A DNA stretch of 64,000 bases from Procambarus clarkii (GCF_040958095.1 NC_091156.1:19040202-19104201); one strand, 5' to 3'; positions 11,963-22,809 are shown, counted from the first letter of the stretch. A program made the numbers and translations. Notes: generated by a model from the sequence alone, not told the origin.

Positions 11963-12232
11963 CAAGGACCCCATAGTGTAGTGGTAAGGGGCTCGCTTGG
12001 TGTTTCGCCAGCGCTCTGTCCTGGGTTCGTATCCTGGCTGGGGATGATTTACTGGTCGCCAATCCTTAACTGTAGCCTCTGTTTACCCAACAGTAAAATG
12101 GGTACCTGGTTGTTAAACAATTTAGCGTGCCGTATTCCAGGGAACATAGGATTAAGGACCTGCCCGGAACACTACGCGTGCTACTGGCTGTACAAGAATG
12201 TAACAACTCTTGTATACATAAATAAATAAAAG
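11963..12232 (+). mobile_element. tRNA-headed SINE, family B
   Basis: The head has box-A-like TAGTGTAGTGGTAAGGGGC and box-B-like GGGTTCGTATCCTGGC, as in tRNA genes. The body is TTAACTGTAGCCTCTGTTTACCC, and the element ends in ATAAATAAATAAA. Other copies are at 30265, 35776 and 7460 (reverse). Confidence 0.85.
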
Positions 12233-12292
12233 AATCGAAGCCCAATAAACTCGCCCCTCGGGACAAAATTTACAAAAAAAATTAAAATTTCG

Positions 12293-12432
12293 TTACTCGG
12301 TATATTCAGGGTGGTGTTCCCTGACTCCATAAATATACCGAGTAAGGAGTTTGACACCTTACTCCCTTTAGGAGTAAGGTGTCAACCCTTGCCTACCCTT
12401 TATCTAAGGGGATCAGGTGCCGTGATCCCCTT
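12293..12432. repeat. Cluster of consecutive perfect hairpins
   Basis: Outer stem 12293-12305/12333-12345 (TTACTCGGTATAT and its complement, 13 bp) encloses a TCAGGG/CCCTGA stem. Next comes 12353-12365/12371-12383 (GACACCTTACTCC, 13 bp, 5-nt loop), then 12406-12415/12423-12432 (AAGGGGATCA, 10 bp, 7-nt loop). All stems are perfect. Confidence 0.85.
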
Positions 12433-12879
12433 GGCGTTGGTGACATGATGGCGTTGATCCTGTGGCCAGTAGCAGGACGCCTCCCACTTCCTGTTTCCTG
12501 GCAGGAACAAGGCCAAGGCGATTTGTCATAATTGATAGTATATCATTTATTAATCATTACGATAGTTAGTAAGCTATTGGAGTGTTCTTAATAAACTTCC
12601 AAAGGTTGAGTGTTAAGCCTATCAACACCAAAACAACTGAGTGTCAGAAGAAGGCGATGTGACCTTTCCCTCCCGTCACTCGTCCCCGTGACCGCCTACA
12701 AAGGTCAGGAAGAGGGTGTGCCAAGTAGGCAGTCTTCACTGCCACAGTTCCCTGGTGTCGTAACTACCTCCTCGCACGGCCACTTTCTTGCCCCGTGAAA
12801 GTGTTAAACGCCCAGGCTACAACTATCACATCTTCCCAACACCATGAAAGTGTATGCACTTACGTAATATGTAAGTGTG

Positions 12880-13190
12880 TACAATTATACATGAATATCA
12901 TTTTGAGGCAATAGAGGGACTTGAACTGGCGACCTGGTGATCCCTAGACGCGTGCCTTAACCGTCTCGGCCACGATGGTACAGCAGTTGAATAATCTGGA
13001 ACTCTACTGAGTTCTCTGGGAAGTTCTGGAGGCCTCACTCCGGCTAGCCAACACTGAACTTCCTAGAGGACTTAGTAGACTTTTGGGGTGGTAAATTGTT
13101 CTACTACCGTGGTTGAGTCAGTTAAGGCAGGCGTCTGGGAATCACCAGGTCGCCAGTTCAAGTCCCTCTAATGCTTCAAAATCATTTTCG
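12880..13190. mobile_element. Inverted pair of tRNA-like SINE heads
   Basis: The right half (13095-13185) reads ACCGTGGTTGAGTCAGTTAAGGC...GTTCAAGTCCCTCTA, with box-A- and box-B-like words. The left half (12890-12975) is its reverse complement with substitutions. The roughly 110 bp between them are not tRNA-like. The Leu/Ser-type resemblance is only general, and neither copy looks like a functional tRNA. Confidence 0.55.
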
Positions 13191-13359
13191 ATGATATAAC
13201 GCGTCATTGTGATCTCATTGTAATAATTATATGTGTTCGAGTAAGTAAATATGTCACTAAATAATGCATGCTTCTCTTGTTTTCTAATTTCTCTTACTTG
13301 CTTCCCACCTTTCATCTCCTCTCTTACCTTACTTACTCTTTCCACTCTCTATTATATGG

Positions 13360-13875
13360 GTTCGATCTCCGGCGATGGCGGAAACAAATGGGCAGAGTTT
13401 TTTTCACTCTGATGCACCTGTTCACCTAGCGGTAAATAGGTACCTGGGAGCTAGAAACCTGCTACGGGCTGCTTCCTGGGGATATGTGTATGTGTGGAAA
13501 TTTTTTTTAAAGAAATCAGTTGATTGACAGTTGAAAGGCGGGCCCAAAGAGCCAGAGCTCAACTCCGCAAGCACAACTAGGTGAGTACAACTAGTTGAGT
13601 ACACACACACGGGGTTAGAAAGGCGGGGTCCAAGAGCTAATAGTTCAATCCTGCAGACACAAACAGTGAGTTCAAATAGTAAATACACACCCACGTCCCC
13701 AGTAAGCAGCCCGTAGCAGCTGTCTAACTCCCAGGTACCTATTTACTGTTAGGTGAACAGAGGCATCAGACTGAAAGAAACTCTGCCCATTTGTTTCCTC
13801 CTCCGCCTGGGATCGAACCCGGAACCTTAGGACTACGAATCCCGAGCGCTGTCCGCTCAGCCGTCAGCCTCCTCA
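13360..13875. mobile_element. SINE family A fragments and LINE 3' end
   Basis: At 13360-13480 a plus-strand family A piece reads GGGTTCGATCTCCGGCG...GGGCAGAG. At 13690-13875 a minus-strand family A copy has GGGATCGAACCCGGAACC. Between them, 13509-13620 (GGCGGGCCCAAAGAGCCAGA...) matches in reverse the LINE 3' end at 21850-21920. Confidence 0.65.
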
Positions 13876-13924
13876 ATGGCCTGTTGAAGAGAGAGGAAGA
13901 CTGAAACTTGGTAGTGCCCGTTGG

Positions 13925-13995
13925 TCCACTGGTGTGGCGCAGGTGGTCCGCAGGTGATCCACAGGCGGTCCACAGGTGGTCCACAGGTGGGGCGC
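13925..13995. repeat. Short degenerate 12-bp tandem repeat
   Basis: Five imperfect copies of GGTSSTCCACAG-like units. Flanking sequence up to 14380 shows nothing recognisable. Confidence 0.6.
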
Positions 13996-14384
13996 AAGCG
14001 ACCAGGTACGAACAACCAGTATGTCAGCTGAATATGAGAGACGTTCACCCTCGTACCCGTGCCCATTTCCGCATGAGGAAATAACCCATTGGGGCCCCTG
14101 GTAGCTTAACTCTGGCCGAAATAGGGAGGGGTTCACCGTAGCAGGGAGGGAAGGGTCAGATAACCTCCAGTGTGGGGGAACAGTAGCAGTGACACAGTCG
14201 TCAGGGTGTTCTGGAGACACCGTTCCGTCGTCTCAAGTTGTTGGCGGCACAGTAGTCAGTGGGAGCACAGTCCCAACGGTGAAATTGAATAATATATAGT
14301 AACTAGAGATTGAAGTGACCAAAGGAAATGTACTTATTTCCTAAGTAATTTGTCATACCGGCAGCATTACTGGTAGTGTAATAC

Positions 14385-14530
14385 TGCCTGTTTGTCCCGT
14401 TAATATCGTCCCGTTTGTACCTTTAATATCGTCCTGCTTGTCTCTTTAATATCGTCCTGTTTGTCTCTTTAATATCGTCCTGTTCGTCCCTTTAATATCG
14501 TCCCGTTTGTCCCTTTAATTTCGTCCTGTT
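14385..14530. repeat. Approximately 23-24-bp tandem repeat
   Basis: About six copies of a CTTTAATATCGTCCTGTTTG-like unit, followed by CTGCCTGTC/AGCCTGCCTGTC short repeats to about 14580. Confidence 0.8.
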
Positions 14531-15019
14531 TACTTCTGTCTGCCTGTCTATCAGCCTGCCTGTCAGCCTGCCTGTCTGTCATGCACGCATGCAACATTAT
14601 CCACTTTGTCAAGCCTTGGCAGTTACTTGCGTCACTGGTCACGTCATACTGTCACATTCGTCCGTGGCCACTCTCGGTGCACTGCCATGCAGAGTGACAT
14701 GACACTCGCAGCTCTGTCACTCCTTATTTAGAGTCAAGGTTGAGATGTCAAGCCTGTGAGTGAGACTCAAGACGCTACTCGTGAGTGAACTGACTTGACT
14801 AACCCGTAATCTTTGTTCGTCAACAGAGAAAAGAAAAAGAGATTCTTTGTAGCCGCCAAACCCCGTGTTTACGACTTGAAAACGACTGGACACACAACTT
14901 TCGAATATTTAGCGAACGACTTCGCTAACGACCTCTGTTCGAAACGCAACTCTGTAAACAATCCGTCCTCCAAATAAAGACCCAAAGTCCGTTCCAGGCA
15001 CCCGCCAAATCTCCTGTTT

Positions 15020-15870
15020 ATGAATGAAAAACGGTTTACACACAACCCGTCCTCGACTCAAGTCCATTACATCCAGCGGTCGACCCCACAGACACATTCA
15101 TAAATTTTTACATGCTATTCATTCGAAACGGGAATTTTCTCAAATATAAATTAATATAAATATATATTAGCATATTGTGCATATATAGGCATAGGTTAGG
15201 TTAGATGTTTAGGTTCTGTTGGCGATTATTTGTATTTGTAGAAAATTGGTGAAGCATTTACCAACCCGTCCTCGACTCAAGTTCATTACATTCAGCAGCC
15301 CGTCCTCCAAACAAAGATCCAAAAGTGATTCCATGCACCCGCCAAACCCCAGCTGTTTATGAATGAAAAGCGGTTTACACACGACTCACAACTGCTGACG
15401 TTCGAACATATCCGGAACAAGTGCTTCACTGACGAATTTTGTTCGAATCACAACGCTATAAATGCTTCACCCACGTACTACAAATACAAATAATCGCCAA
15501 CAGAACCTAAACACCTAACCTAACCTAACCTATGTCTATTTATACACAATATGCTAATATATTATAATAATAATTTATACTTGAGAAAATTCCCGTTTTG
15601 AATGAACAGCATGTTAAAATTTATGAATGCGTCTGTGGGGTTGACCGCTGAATGTAATGGACTTGAGTCGAGGACGGGTTGAAATACAAATAATCGCCAA
15701 CAGAACCTAAACCCTTGACCTAACCTACGCCTAAATATGCACAATACATGTTTATATATAATAATATAAATTTATATTTGAGAAATTTCCTTCTTTGAAT
15801 GAACAACATTGATGACTGCGTCTTTGGGGTCGGCCGCTGGATGGAATGAACATAACCTGAGGACGGGTTG
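15020..15870. mobile_element. Fold-back repeat with one inverted and two direct copies
   Basis: A roughly 190-bp module runs from GAGGACGGGTTG to AATCGCCAACAGAACCTAAA. It occurs inverted at about 15040-15240 and twice in the other orientation at about 15480-15682 and 15683-15870. The inner ends carry ACCTAACCTAACC words. Confidence 0.65.
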
Positions 15871-16007
15871 CTTGCACCTGTATCACCACAACCATTCCAT
15901 TAAGGCTCTACACACCTGACTCTCCCATGAACCTCTGCACACCTGACTCTTCCACGGGAGGTTGTCAGGTCACCAGTATATTAGCCAGACGCTAATTTGT
16001 CAGCATT

Positions 16008-16324
16008 CAAGCTTTTTCCACTGTTGGTGTGATAGATTTGTGAGTGCAGGTGCGGCATAATCGATCACTGATCTGACTGCCTGTACATAGTATGTGCGAA
16101 GGACTTGCAGATTGGCTCCTCCAGAAAGGGAGATTAGCGACCTGAGGATTGCCGTCCGGGCCGCAGTTCGCTCTCTCAAGTAAGTGACCTCAGCATTAAA
16201 ATTCATGTGTGTGTCCAGGATGATTCCTAGATACTGATAGGTGTCGACCCATTCTATTGGTTGACCCTGTACTGTGAGTTGGATGTTGGGCTTCGCTATT
16301 TTTATGGGCATGGCCTTTGACTTT
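16008..16324 (-). mobile_element. Inverted LINE segment (reverse transcriptase thumb region)
   Basis: Minus-strand translation gives YLGIILDTHMNFNAEVTYL and AVRSVIDYAAPALTNLS, typical of the region just after the LINE reverse transcriptase palm. The segment is cut at MPIKIAKP on one side. On the other it reaches the target-site duplication after QQWKKLE. Confidence 0.85.
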
Positions 16325-16691
16325 GAAGTTGCCCAAAACAATGCTATGAGAGCTGCACTGGGAGCCCCCATGTGGGCCAGGCTTGAAACTCTTAGACTGG
16401 AGACGGGTTTGCCCTCTCTACAAGAAAGAATATCACAAAGGACAGCTACAATTATCAGTAAGATAATTATTTCTTCTGATCCAATCCCAGTACGGCAGGC
16501 CTTGGTGGTTGGACTAGGCCAAAACAATGGAAACTCTTGGGTTGCAAGAGCAGGAAAAGTCCTAAACAGATTACATTTAAAAAACATGCCTACTTTCAAA
16601 ATAGTAATAGAAAGTCTCCCAATGAAAAAGGCTGCCTATGATCCGACAATCCTAAGGCGCATAATAGAAGAGCAAATGTATAGCATAGCAG
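16325..16691 (+). mobile_element. Sense LINE segment between RT and RNase H
   Basis: The frame is open from EVAQNNAMRAALGAPMWAR to EEQMYSIAV, continuing the inverted segment without loss. It stops at a T tract where another element inserted. Confidence 0.85.
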
Positions 16692-17640
16692 TTTTTTTTT
16701 TTTTTTTTTTTTTTTTATTATTTTCTACCACAGACGTGGCCACACATTTACAATGCTAACCAGCATATATACATTTTCTTCTTTATGATTAGTAAGAATT
16801 TAAAACAAAAGGATCAATGCATAAATGTTCGTAATAAGGCAAATCGGACACTTGGATTTATTAATCGCAGCGTTAGTAACAAGACACCTGGTGTGGTTCT
16901 CAAGCTATATCTTGCTCTAGTTAGGCCCCATTTAGATTTTGCAGTTCAGTTTTGGTCGCCATATTATAGAATGGATATAAATTCACTTGAACGTGTCCAG
17001 CGTAGGATGACTAAGTTAATTCCCCAAATTAGAAATCTTTCATATGAAGAAAAATTAACTAAGCTTAAGTTGCATTCACTGGAAAGGCGAAGAGTTAGGG
17101 GTGACATGATAGAGGTTTACAAGTGGATGAATGGACATAACCGGGGGGATATTAATAGGGTATTAAAAGTATCAACACAGGACAGAACACGAAACAATGG
17201 GTATAAATTGGATAAGTTTAGATTTAGGAAAGACTTGGGTAAATACTGGTTCAGTAACAGGGTTGTTGATTTGTGGAACCAATTGCCGCGTAACATTGTG
17301 GAGGTGGGGCCCTCGATTGTTTCAAGCACGGGTTGGACAAGTATATGAGTGGGATTGGGTGGTTATAGAATAGGAGCTGCCTCGTATGGGCCAATAGGCC
17401 TTCTGCAGTTACCTTTGTTCTTATGTTCTTATGTTCTGTCCTCCATGGACAGGGTTAGAGAAATGTTAAACATAGAGTTCAGGGGTTTATTGAACACTCA
17501 ACCACAGAAGGTGATTCGGTGCTTTTAAAATGCTAAGCTAACCTACATACGTAAATACATAGATACACAGATTTACGTATGCCCTACATAAAGTGTTTGA
17601 TGTGTCTTTTACATAGTGTCATTAATGTACATTCACAAAG
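16692..17640 (-). mobile_element. Poly(A)-tailed retroposon nested in the LINE, split by a second LINE
   Basis: The poly-T tract at about 16692-16717 is the poly(A) tail of a minus-strand element. Its body (TTTTCTACCACAGACGTGGC...TGTCCTCCATGGACAGGGTT...AAAATGCTAA) occurs in the other orientation and uninterrupted at 27121-27315. The far boundary near 17560-17640 is uncertain. Confidence 0.65.
16780..17436 (+). mobile_element. CR1-like LINE 3' fragment nested in the retroposon
   Basis: An open frame from 16785 gives the RT C-terminus: LYLALVRPHLDFAVQFWSPY, LERVQRRMTKLIPQ, RRVRGDMIEVYKWMNG and FSNRVVDLWNQLP. The 3' UTR GAGCTGCCTCGTATGGGCCA and a short TTCTTATG tail repeat follow. The frame is nearly intact. 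It has no start of its own because it is 5'-truncated. Confidence 0.85.
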
Positions 17641-18679
17641 GTGAAATGTAATTCTGATCAGCTTCCATATATACTGGAGCCTAGCAGTAGCAGGAGCCAC
17701 CCACATCTTCACAGACGGATCGGTGGACACAGAAAATGAGAGTGCTGGCGCTGCTCTTTGCACGACCAGCGTTCAGGCATATTGGAGACTGGGAGGACCA
17801 GTATCGTCAACCCAAACTGAGCTGTTTGCCATACAACAGGCATTCGCATATGTGATTGCACAAAACACTCAAAATGCAATCATACACACAGACTCAAAAG
17901 CTGCACTTCAAATACTAGGACAAAAACAGTGGAAAGATAATGTGGAAATAATTACCACCATTTTGTATCTTGGAGCAGTCGCTAAAGGCAAAGGACTCAA
18001 CATAACTTTAAACTGGATCCCATCCCATATTGGAATCCCATTAAATGAAAAAGCTGATGAAATTGCTAAATTGGCAACTTGTCATATAGTGATACATAAA
18101 ACAATTCAACCCAGCCTAGAGAACATAAAAAACATCATCACCAAAAAACTCTCACATCTCAACAAAGCCTTCCAGCACCAGAGAATAGCTGAAGGTTCGC
18201 CATCTGCAACATGGTATCTTCAGGCAACCAAATTAGAAAGGTTAAATATCCCAAAAGGAATCCACAGGGAAATAGCAGTTAGGCTATATAGACTACGTCT
18301 AGGTTACAGATGCAACTGGGAGATTGGTGAACCCCGACAGAGAGAGTGCATCTTCTGCCAAACTGTCACAGAAAAGCCATTACTTCACTATCTTCTGGAA
18401 TGTGAAGCAACCAATGACCTTAGAAGAGCTTTAAGAGTTCCTGAATCATGCAATGGCCACCCTGAAGCCATCAACACAGCCACTCTCCTGGTCAACAAAG
18501 GTGTCCAGCAGCTGGACACCCTCATAAAGACTGTGAAGCAGTATCCTCCCCCGCGATAACAGCTTGATGGTTAAATACAACCTCAGAATACTGAGAAAAA
18601 ACAAAAAAAATTGTACCACTTACGGGCTATTCATGCCCGTGCCACCTCTTGGGTGGCTTAATCTTTATCATCATCATCA
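17641..18679 (+). mobile_element. RNase H region and 3' end of the twin-primed LINE
   Basis: The frame is open from before HIFTDGSVD to QYPPPR then stop at 18559. RNase H residues are TDGS (first Asp), TQTELFAI (Glu), IIHTDSKAAL (second Asp) and EKADEIAKLA (last Asp), followed by a CIFCQTVTEKPLLHYLLEC zinc-knuckle-like module. The 3' UTR ends with TTACGGGCTATTCATGCCCG...GGTGGCTTAATC and an (ATC)n tail. A copy about 99% identical by eye starts at 24725. Confidence 0.9.
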
Positions 18680-18690
18680 TTGTCAGCATT

Positions 18691-19067
18691 AACAACCTTT
18701 CACTTTCCACACATGTTCTTTATGAGACCAGAGAACATTTTCTTGGAAGGTGATCTGATGTCCCCGAAACATTCCCATTTTTTACCACCGATAAGGGTTA
18801 AGTAAGGGTGGAAGCTTTCCTTATTAACACCACTCATAGCCCAGTCGATAGAGCTTCAGCCTTCCACACACACATGCGGGGGTATACACGGTTCGAGTCT
18901 CCTACAGCCCAGGTGAATGGAGCGAGTGGTTATAGTGGAGGAAGGCCACGGTGTTACCTAAGACAGTCTTCCCCGCGGCGGTGGCGGCGTTCTTGTTATC
19001 GTGGTGACCATTAACCCGCCCGAGTCTCGCCGCCCCGTGTAGAAACAGTCCACTCATCATCTGGAGG
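18691..19067. other. No gene; one tRNA-like SINE head
   Basis: At 18835-18910 (CCCAGTCGATAGAGCTTCAG...ACGGTTCGAGTCTCC) a tRNA-like head is visible in plus orientation. A related one is at 40685-40780. Nothing else is recognised. Confidence 0.5.
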
Positions 19068-19660
19068 CTCACCTTAGGCCAGTAGGTCTCATGTGACCTG
19101 CTGGCCCCCTTAGGCCAGTAGGTCTCAGGTGACCTGCTGGCCACCTTAGGCCAGTAGGTCTCAGGTGACCTGTTGGCCACCTTAGGCCAGTAGGTCTCAT
19201 GTGACCTGCTGGCCACCTTAGGCCAGTAGGTCTCAGATGACCTGCTTAGGCCAGTAAGCTTCAGGTGACCTGCTGGCCACCTTAGGCCAGTAGGCTTCAG
19301 GTGACCTGCTGGCCCCCTTAGGCCAGTAGGCTTCAGGTGACCTGCTGGCCACCTTAGGCCAGTAAGCTTCAGGTGACCTGCTGGCCCCCTTAGGCCAGTA
19401 GGTCTCATGTGACCTGCTGGCCACCTTAGGCCAGTAGGCTTCAGGTGACCTGCTGGCCACCTTAGGCCAGTAGGCTTCAGGTGACCTGCTGGCCACCTTA
19501 GGCCAGTAGGCTTCAGGTGACCTGCTGGCCACCTTAGGCCAGTAGGCTTCAGGTGACCTGCTGGCCACCTTAGGCCAGTAGGTCTCAGGTGACCTGCTGG
19601 CCACCTTAGGCCAGTAGTTCTCAGGTGACCTGCTGGCCACCTTAGGCCAGTAGGACACAT
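19068..19660. repeat. 36-bp minisatellite, about 16 copies
   Basis: The unit contains CCACCTTAGGCCAGTAGG then YTTCAGGTGACCTGCTGG. One copy has a deletion near 19243. Minus-strand open frames are artefacts. Confidence 0.95.
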
Positions 19661-19785
19661 GTCTAGATGCAGGTTAGGACAAAGATTTATTAGGCTTTGT
19701 CTCCTCTTGTCGGAGGAGAAAGGGATTTAATATATCACCTCATATATTTATATATGGTGTTATATTAATATTTTTATAATATATC

Positions 19786-19806
19786 AGAGCCCCAACTGGG
19801 GCTCTT
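19786..19806. repeat. Short perfect hairpin
   Basis: AGAGCCCC-AACT-GGGGCTCT followed by TTT. It looks like a bacterial terminator, but the context is eukaryotic and no function is claimed. Confidence 0.5.
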
Positions 19807-20045
19807 TTATGCTCTATAATACAGATCTGATCTCCGTAACTGTTGTTGTCTCCCCGTGTTGGTGTTGATATAGTTGTAACCTTCACTGATGGCCCGAGAT
19901 CGGGTCACCTGGACACACATTCATCACTGGACTCTTACGTCAGCTCGGAGAGCACTTAAAAACTGGCTGGGTGACCAGGCCAGTGGAGCAGGCAACGCTG
20001 CAGGAGGAGCCCCTCCTCGCCTCTCACACCCTAATCTTCTCCTAA

Positions 20046-20160
20046 CTTTCGCTGTGTATTCACCTAGTTGTATTCACCTACTTATATTCACCTAGTTGTA
20101 TTCACCTACTTATATTCACCTAGTTGTATTCACCTACTTATATTCACCTAGTTGTGTTTG
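20046..20160. repeat. 28-bp tandem repeat at a LINE 3' end
   Basis: About four copies of TATTCACCTAGTTG/TATTCACCTACT. The motif derives from the LINE 3' terminus (CACCTAGTTGTGTTTGCGG), seen also at 21850. Confidence 0.8.
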
Positions 20161-20221
20161 CGGTAGTTGAGCTTTGCTCTTTCGGCCCGCTTCTCAACTG
20201 TTTACTACTTTTTTTCTCTCT

Positions 20222-20420
20222 CCACACCACACACACACACACCAGGAAGCAGCCCGTGACAGCTGACTAATTCCAAGGTACCTATTTACTGCTAGGTAAC
20301 AGGGGCATTCAGAGTGAAAGAAACTTTGCCCATTTGTTTCTGCCTGGTCCGGGAATCGAACCCACGCCACAGAATTACGAGCCTTGCGCACTGTCCGCTC
20401 AGCTACCAAACCCCAGACAC
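20222..20420 (-). mobile_element. SINE family A (reverse)
   Basis: CAGGAAGCAGCCCGTGACAG, the TATTTACTGCTAGGTAACAG body and the degenerated head GGAATCGAACCCACG identify this copy. Confidence 0.75.
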
Positions 20421-20439
20421 ACACACACACCAGTGTGTG

Positions 20440-21835
20440 TGTGTGCTCACTTATTTGTGCCTGCAGGATCGAGCTCTACCTCTTGGACCCCGCTTTTCTA
20501 ACCGTTGGTTGTCTAATACAATGACTCGTGGCCTATTTTTCTATCATACCTTGTTGTTAAAATTATGAGTGGAGTTAGCCTCTACATCTTGCTCCTTTAG
20601 GTCAGTCCATTTACTCACTATCCTCACGCTACAAGAAAACTTTCTAACATCTCTATGACACATCTGAGTCTCAAGCTTCCATCCGGGCCCCCTTGTTCTA
20701 TTGTTATTCATTGTAAACATTTACTCTGTTTCCACCTTGTCAATCCCTCTAAGTAGTTTATACGTCTGTATCATGTCCCCTTCTCCCTCTACCTTTCTAA
20801 CGTCGTCAGGTTTAGTTCATGTCCCCTTCTCCCTCTACCTTTCTAACGTCGTCAGGTTTAGTTCCTTCAGTCTGTCTTCGTGCCTCATCCCTCGCAGCTC
20901 CGGGACGAGTCTCGTTGCAAACTTCTGCACCTTTTCGAGCTTCCTTATGTGTTTTTTTAAGATATGGGCTCCAGGATGGGGCGGGGTACTCTAAGACTGG
21001 CCTCACACAGGCGGTATACAGTGATCTAAAAGCTTCCTTATTCACGTCTCTGAAGGATGTTCTGACTTTTGCCAGAGTAGCGTATGCGGCTGACGTTATT
21101 ATATTTATATGAGCCTCTGGTGTTAGATTTGGTGTTATGTCCACTCCCAGGTCTTTTTCTTTTGACGTTATAGGGAGGTAGCTGTTGTTATAGATTCAGC
21201 TACTCGGAACAAGTTCCAAGTAGCACGGGCTATGGTGAGCCCGTAGTGAACTTACCGGGCACAGGAGCGGTGTCCGCCTATATATAGGGAGGTAGTGAAC
21301 CTTCATCTTATATCGGCTTTTCGGTCTCCTAGCTCCTGTCCCCATTTCCATAACCTTGCATTTGTTAGTGTTGCATTTTAGCAGCCATTTCTCGGACCAT
21401 TTCTCCAACCTGTTCAAGTCATCCTGGAATGGAATGGAACTATCAGAGGAAAGCCCCAAGCCACTGCGGCTATATTGCACATGGAAGGGGTCAGGATAAG
21501 GATTTGATATGGGACGGGGGGGGGGAAGAATCATACCATCCTCATCTGTCTCAATCCTCCTCATTAGTGTTCCATCGTCTGCAAACGTTGACATAAAAGA
21601 CTCGATTATGCAGTCAAGTCATTAACACAATTGAGGAATAGTATGGGAGCCAGCACCGATCCTTGAGGCACCCCGCTTGTTACCCTACGGCAGTCCGACT
21701 CCTCGCTCCTCACTGTCACCCGTCTGTTAGGTAATTCTTTACCCATGATAGAGCGTTTCCGTCTGCTTCCACCTGCCTTTCAAGTTTGTATAATAGCCTT
21801 CTGTGTGGTACTGTAACACAGCCTTTTTGGCAGTT
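20440..21835 (-). pseudogene. CR1-like LINE reverse transcriptase, broken by insertions
   Basis: On the minus strand the parts in order are SGVPQGSVLAPILF-like (near 21690-21640), FADDGTLM with the catalytic Asp pair (near 21590-21560), DDLNRLEKWSEKWLLKCN (near 21430-21375) and TACVRPVLEYPAPSWSPYLK (near 21040-20960). A SINE fragment (about 21425-21535) and a copy of the 56-bp element (about 21183-21280) interrupt it. A 46-bp direct duplication (TCATGTCCCCTTCTCCCTCT...) lies at 20772-20863. Confidence 0.8.
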
Positions 21836-22180
21836 TGTGTGTGTGTGTACTCACCTAGTTGTGTTTGCGGGGGTTGAGCTCTGGCTCTTTGGTCCCGCCT
21901 CTCAACCGTCAATCAACAGGTGTACAGATTCCTGAGCCTATTGGGCTCTATCATATCTACATTTGAAACTGTGTATGGAGTCAGCCTCCACCACATCACT
22001 TCCTAATGCATTCCATCTGTTAACTACTCTGACACTGAAAACGTTCTTTCTAACGTCCCTGTGGCTCATTTGGGTACTCAGTTTCCACCTGTGTCCCCTT
22101 GTGCGTGTACCACCAGTGTTAAACAGCTTATCTTTATCTACCCTGTTTGTTCCTCTGAGAATTTTGTACATAGTGATCAT
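21836..22180 (-). mobile_element. CR1-like LINE 3' end with RT C-terminus
   Basis: The minus-strand frame gives ITMYKILRGTNRVDKDKLF and NVFSVRVVNRWNALGSDVV, then a 3' UTR with the GGCGGGACCAAAGAGCCAGA motif ending near the TGTGTG run at 21836. Confidence 0.8.
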
Positions 22181-22441
22181 GTCTCCCCGAGCTGGACCCC
22201 GGGACCCAACACGTGTCCCTGAGATATATAACTCTATCCACTCTTCCGACGCCGGGCAGGAACCGAGGACGCAGCGGCTCTATCCACTCAGCTGTGAGAT
22301 AGAGTGAGTGCTCTATCCAGCTGAGTGGATAGAACATCTGCCAAAATACTGAATACTTTATATTCTTTATAAAGTATTACAAAATACTTTAAAATACTGA
22401 ACAATTTGGAGGATGTTGATGAGGACAATTTCTTCAATTTC

Positions 22442-22636
22442 TGTTGGAGGCCTGACGGCTGAGTGGACACAGCTCGGGGTTCGTACTCCCAAGGGTCCGG
22501 GTTCGATCCCCGGCGGAAGAGGAAACAAATTGGCAGAGTTTCTTTCATCCTGATGATCCTGGTCATCTAGCAGTAAATAAGTACCAGAGAGTTAGACAGC
22601 TGTTACCAGCTGCCTCTTGGGTATATGTGTGTGTGA
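22442..22636 (+). mobile_element. SINE family A
   Basis: The head reads GGCCTGACGGCTGAGTGGAC...GGGTTCGATCCCCGGCGG, and the body GGCAGAGTTTCTTTCATCC. A TATGTGTGTGTG tail follows. Confidence 0.85.
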
Positions 22637-22735
22637 AAATTAGGATAAAGTACTTGCCCAAACGCTATGTAAGAACAAGAAGGTACTATGTACATAGAAG
22701 AAATATATATAAAATGTTAGAACTCTTGTATATAT

Positions 22736-22739
<4 letters not shown>

Positions 22740-22803
<64 letters not shown>
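22740..22803. repeat. (TA)n microsatellite
   Basis: About 30 AT units, followed by a short GT run. Confidence 0.97.

Positions 22804-22809
<6 letters not shown>

Larger units (their letters stand above)
15997..18690 (+). mobile_element. Twin-primed non-LTR retrotransposon with target-site duplication and nested insertions
   Basis: The whole unit is bounded by the direct repeat TTGTCAGCATT at 15997-16007 and 18680-18690, an 11-bp target-site duplication. Inside, 16008 to about 16324 is a reverse transcriptase C-terminal piece in inverted orientation that ends in QQWKKLE. From 16325 the element continues in sense with EVAQNNAMRAALG, which is the next part of the same protein. An RNase H domain and an (ATC)n tail follow. 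This fits twin priming of a single LINE insertion. A second retroposon, itself interrupted by a CR1-like LINE, lies within it. Confidence 0.85.

Noticed and set aside
16000-16599. A single 199-codon minus-strand protein
   Set aside because: Only 16008-16324 is true minus-strand LINE coding; the remainder is antisense of the plus-strand LINE segment.
18902-19660. Repetitive minus-strand frame of about 250 codons
   Set aside because: 36-bp minisatellite artefact.
19786-19806. Rho-independent terminator-like hairpin
   Set aside because: The context is eukaryotic and no gene ends nearby.
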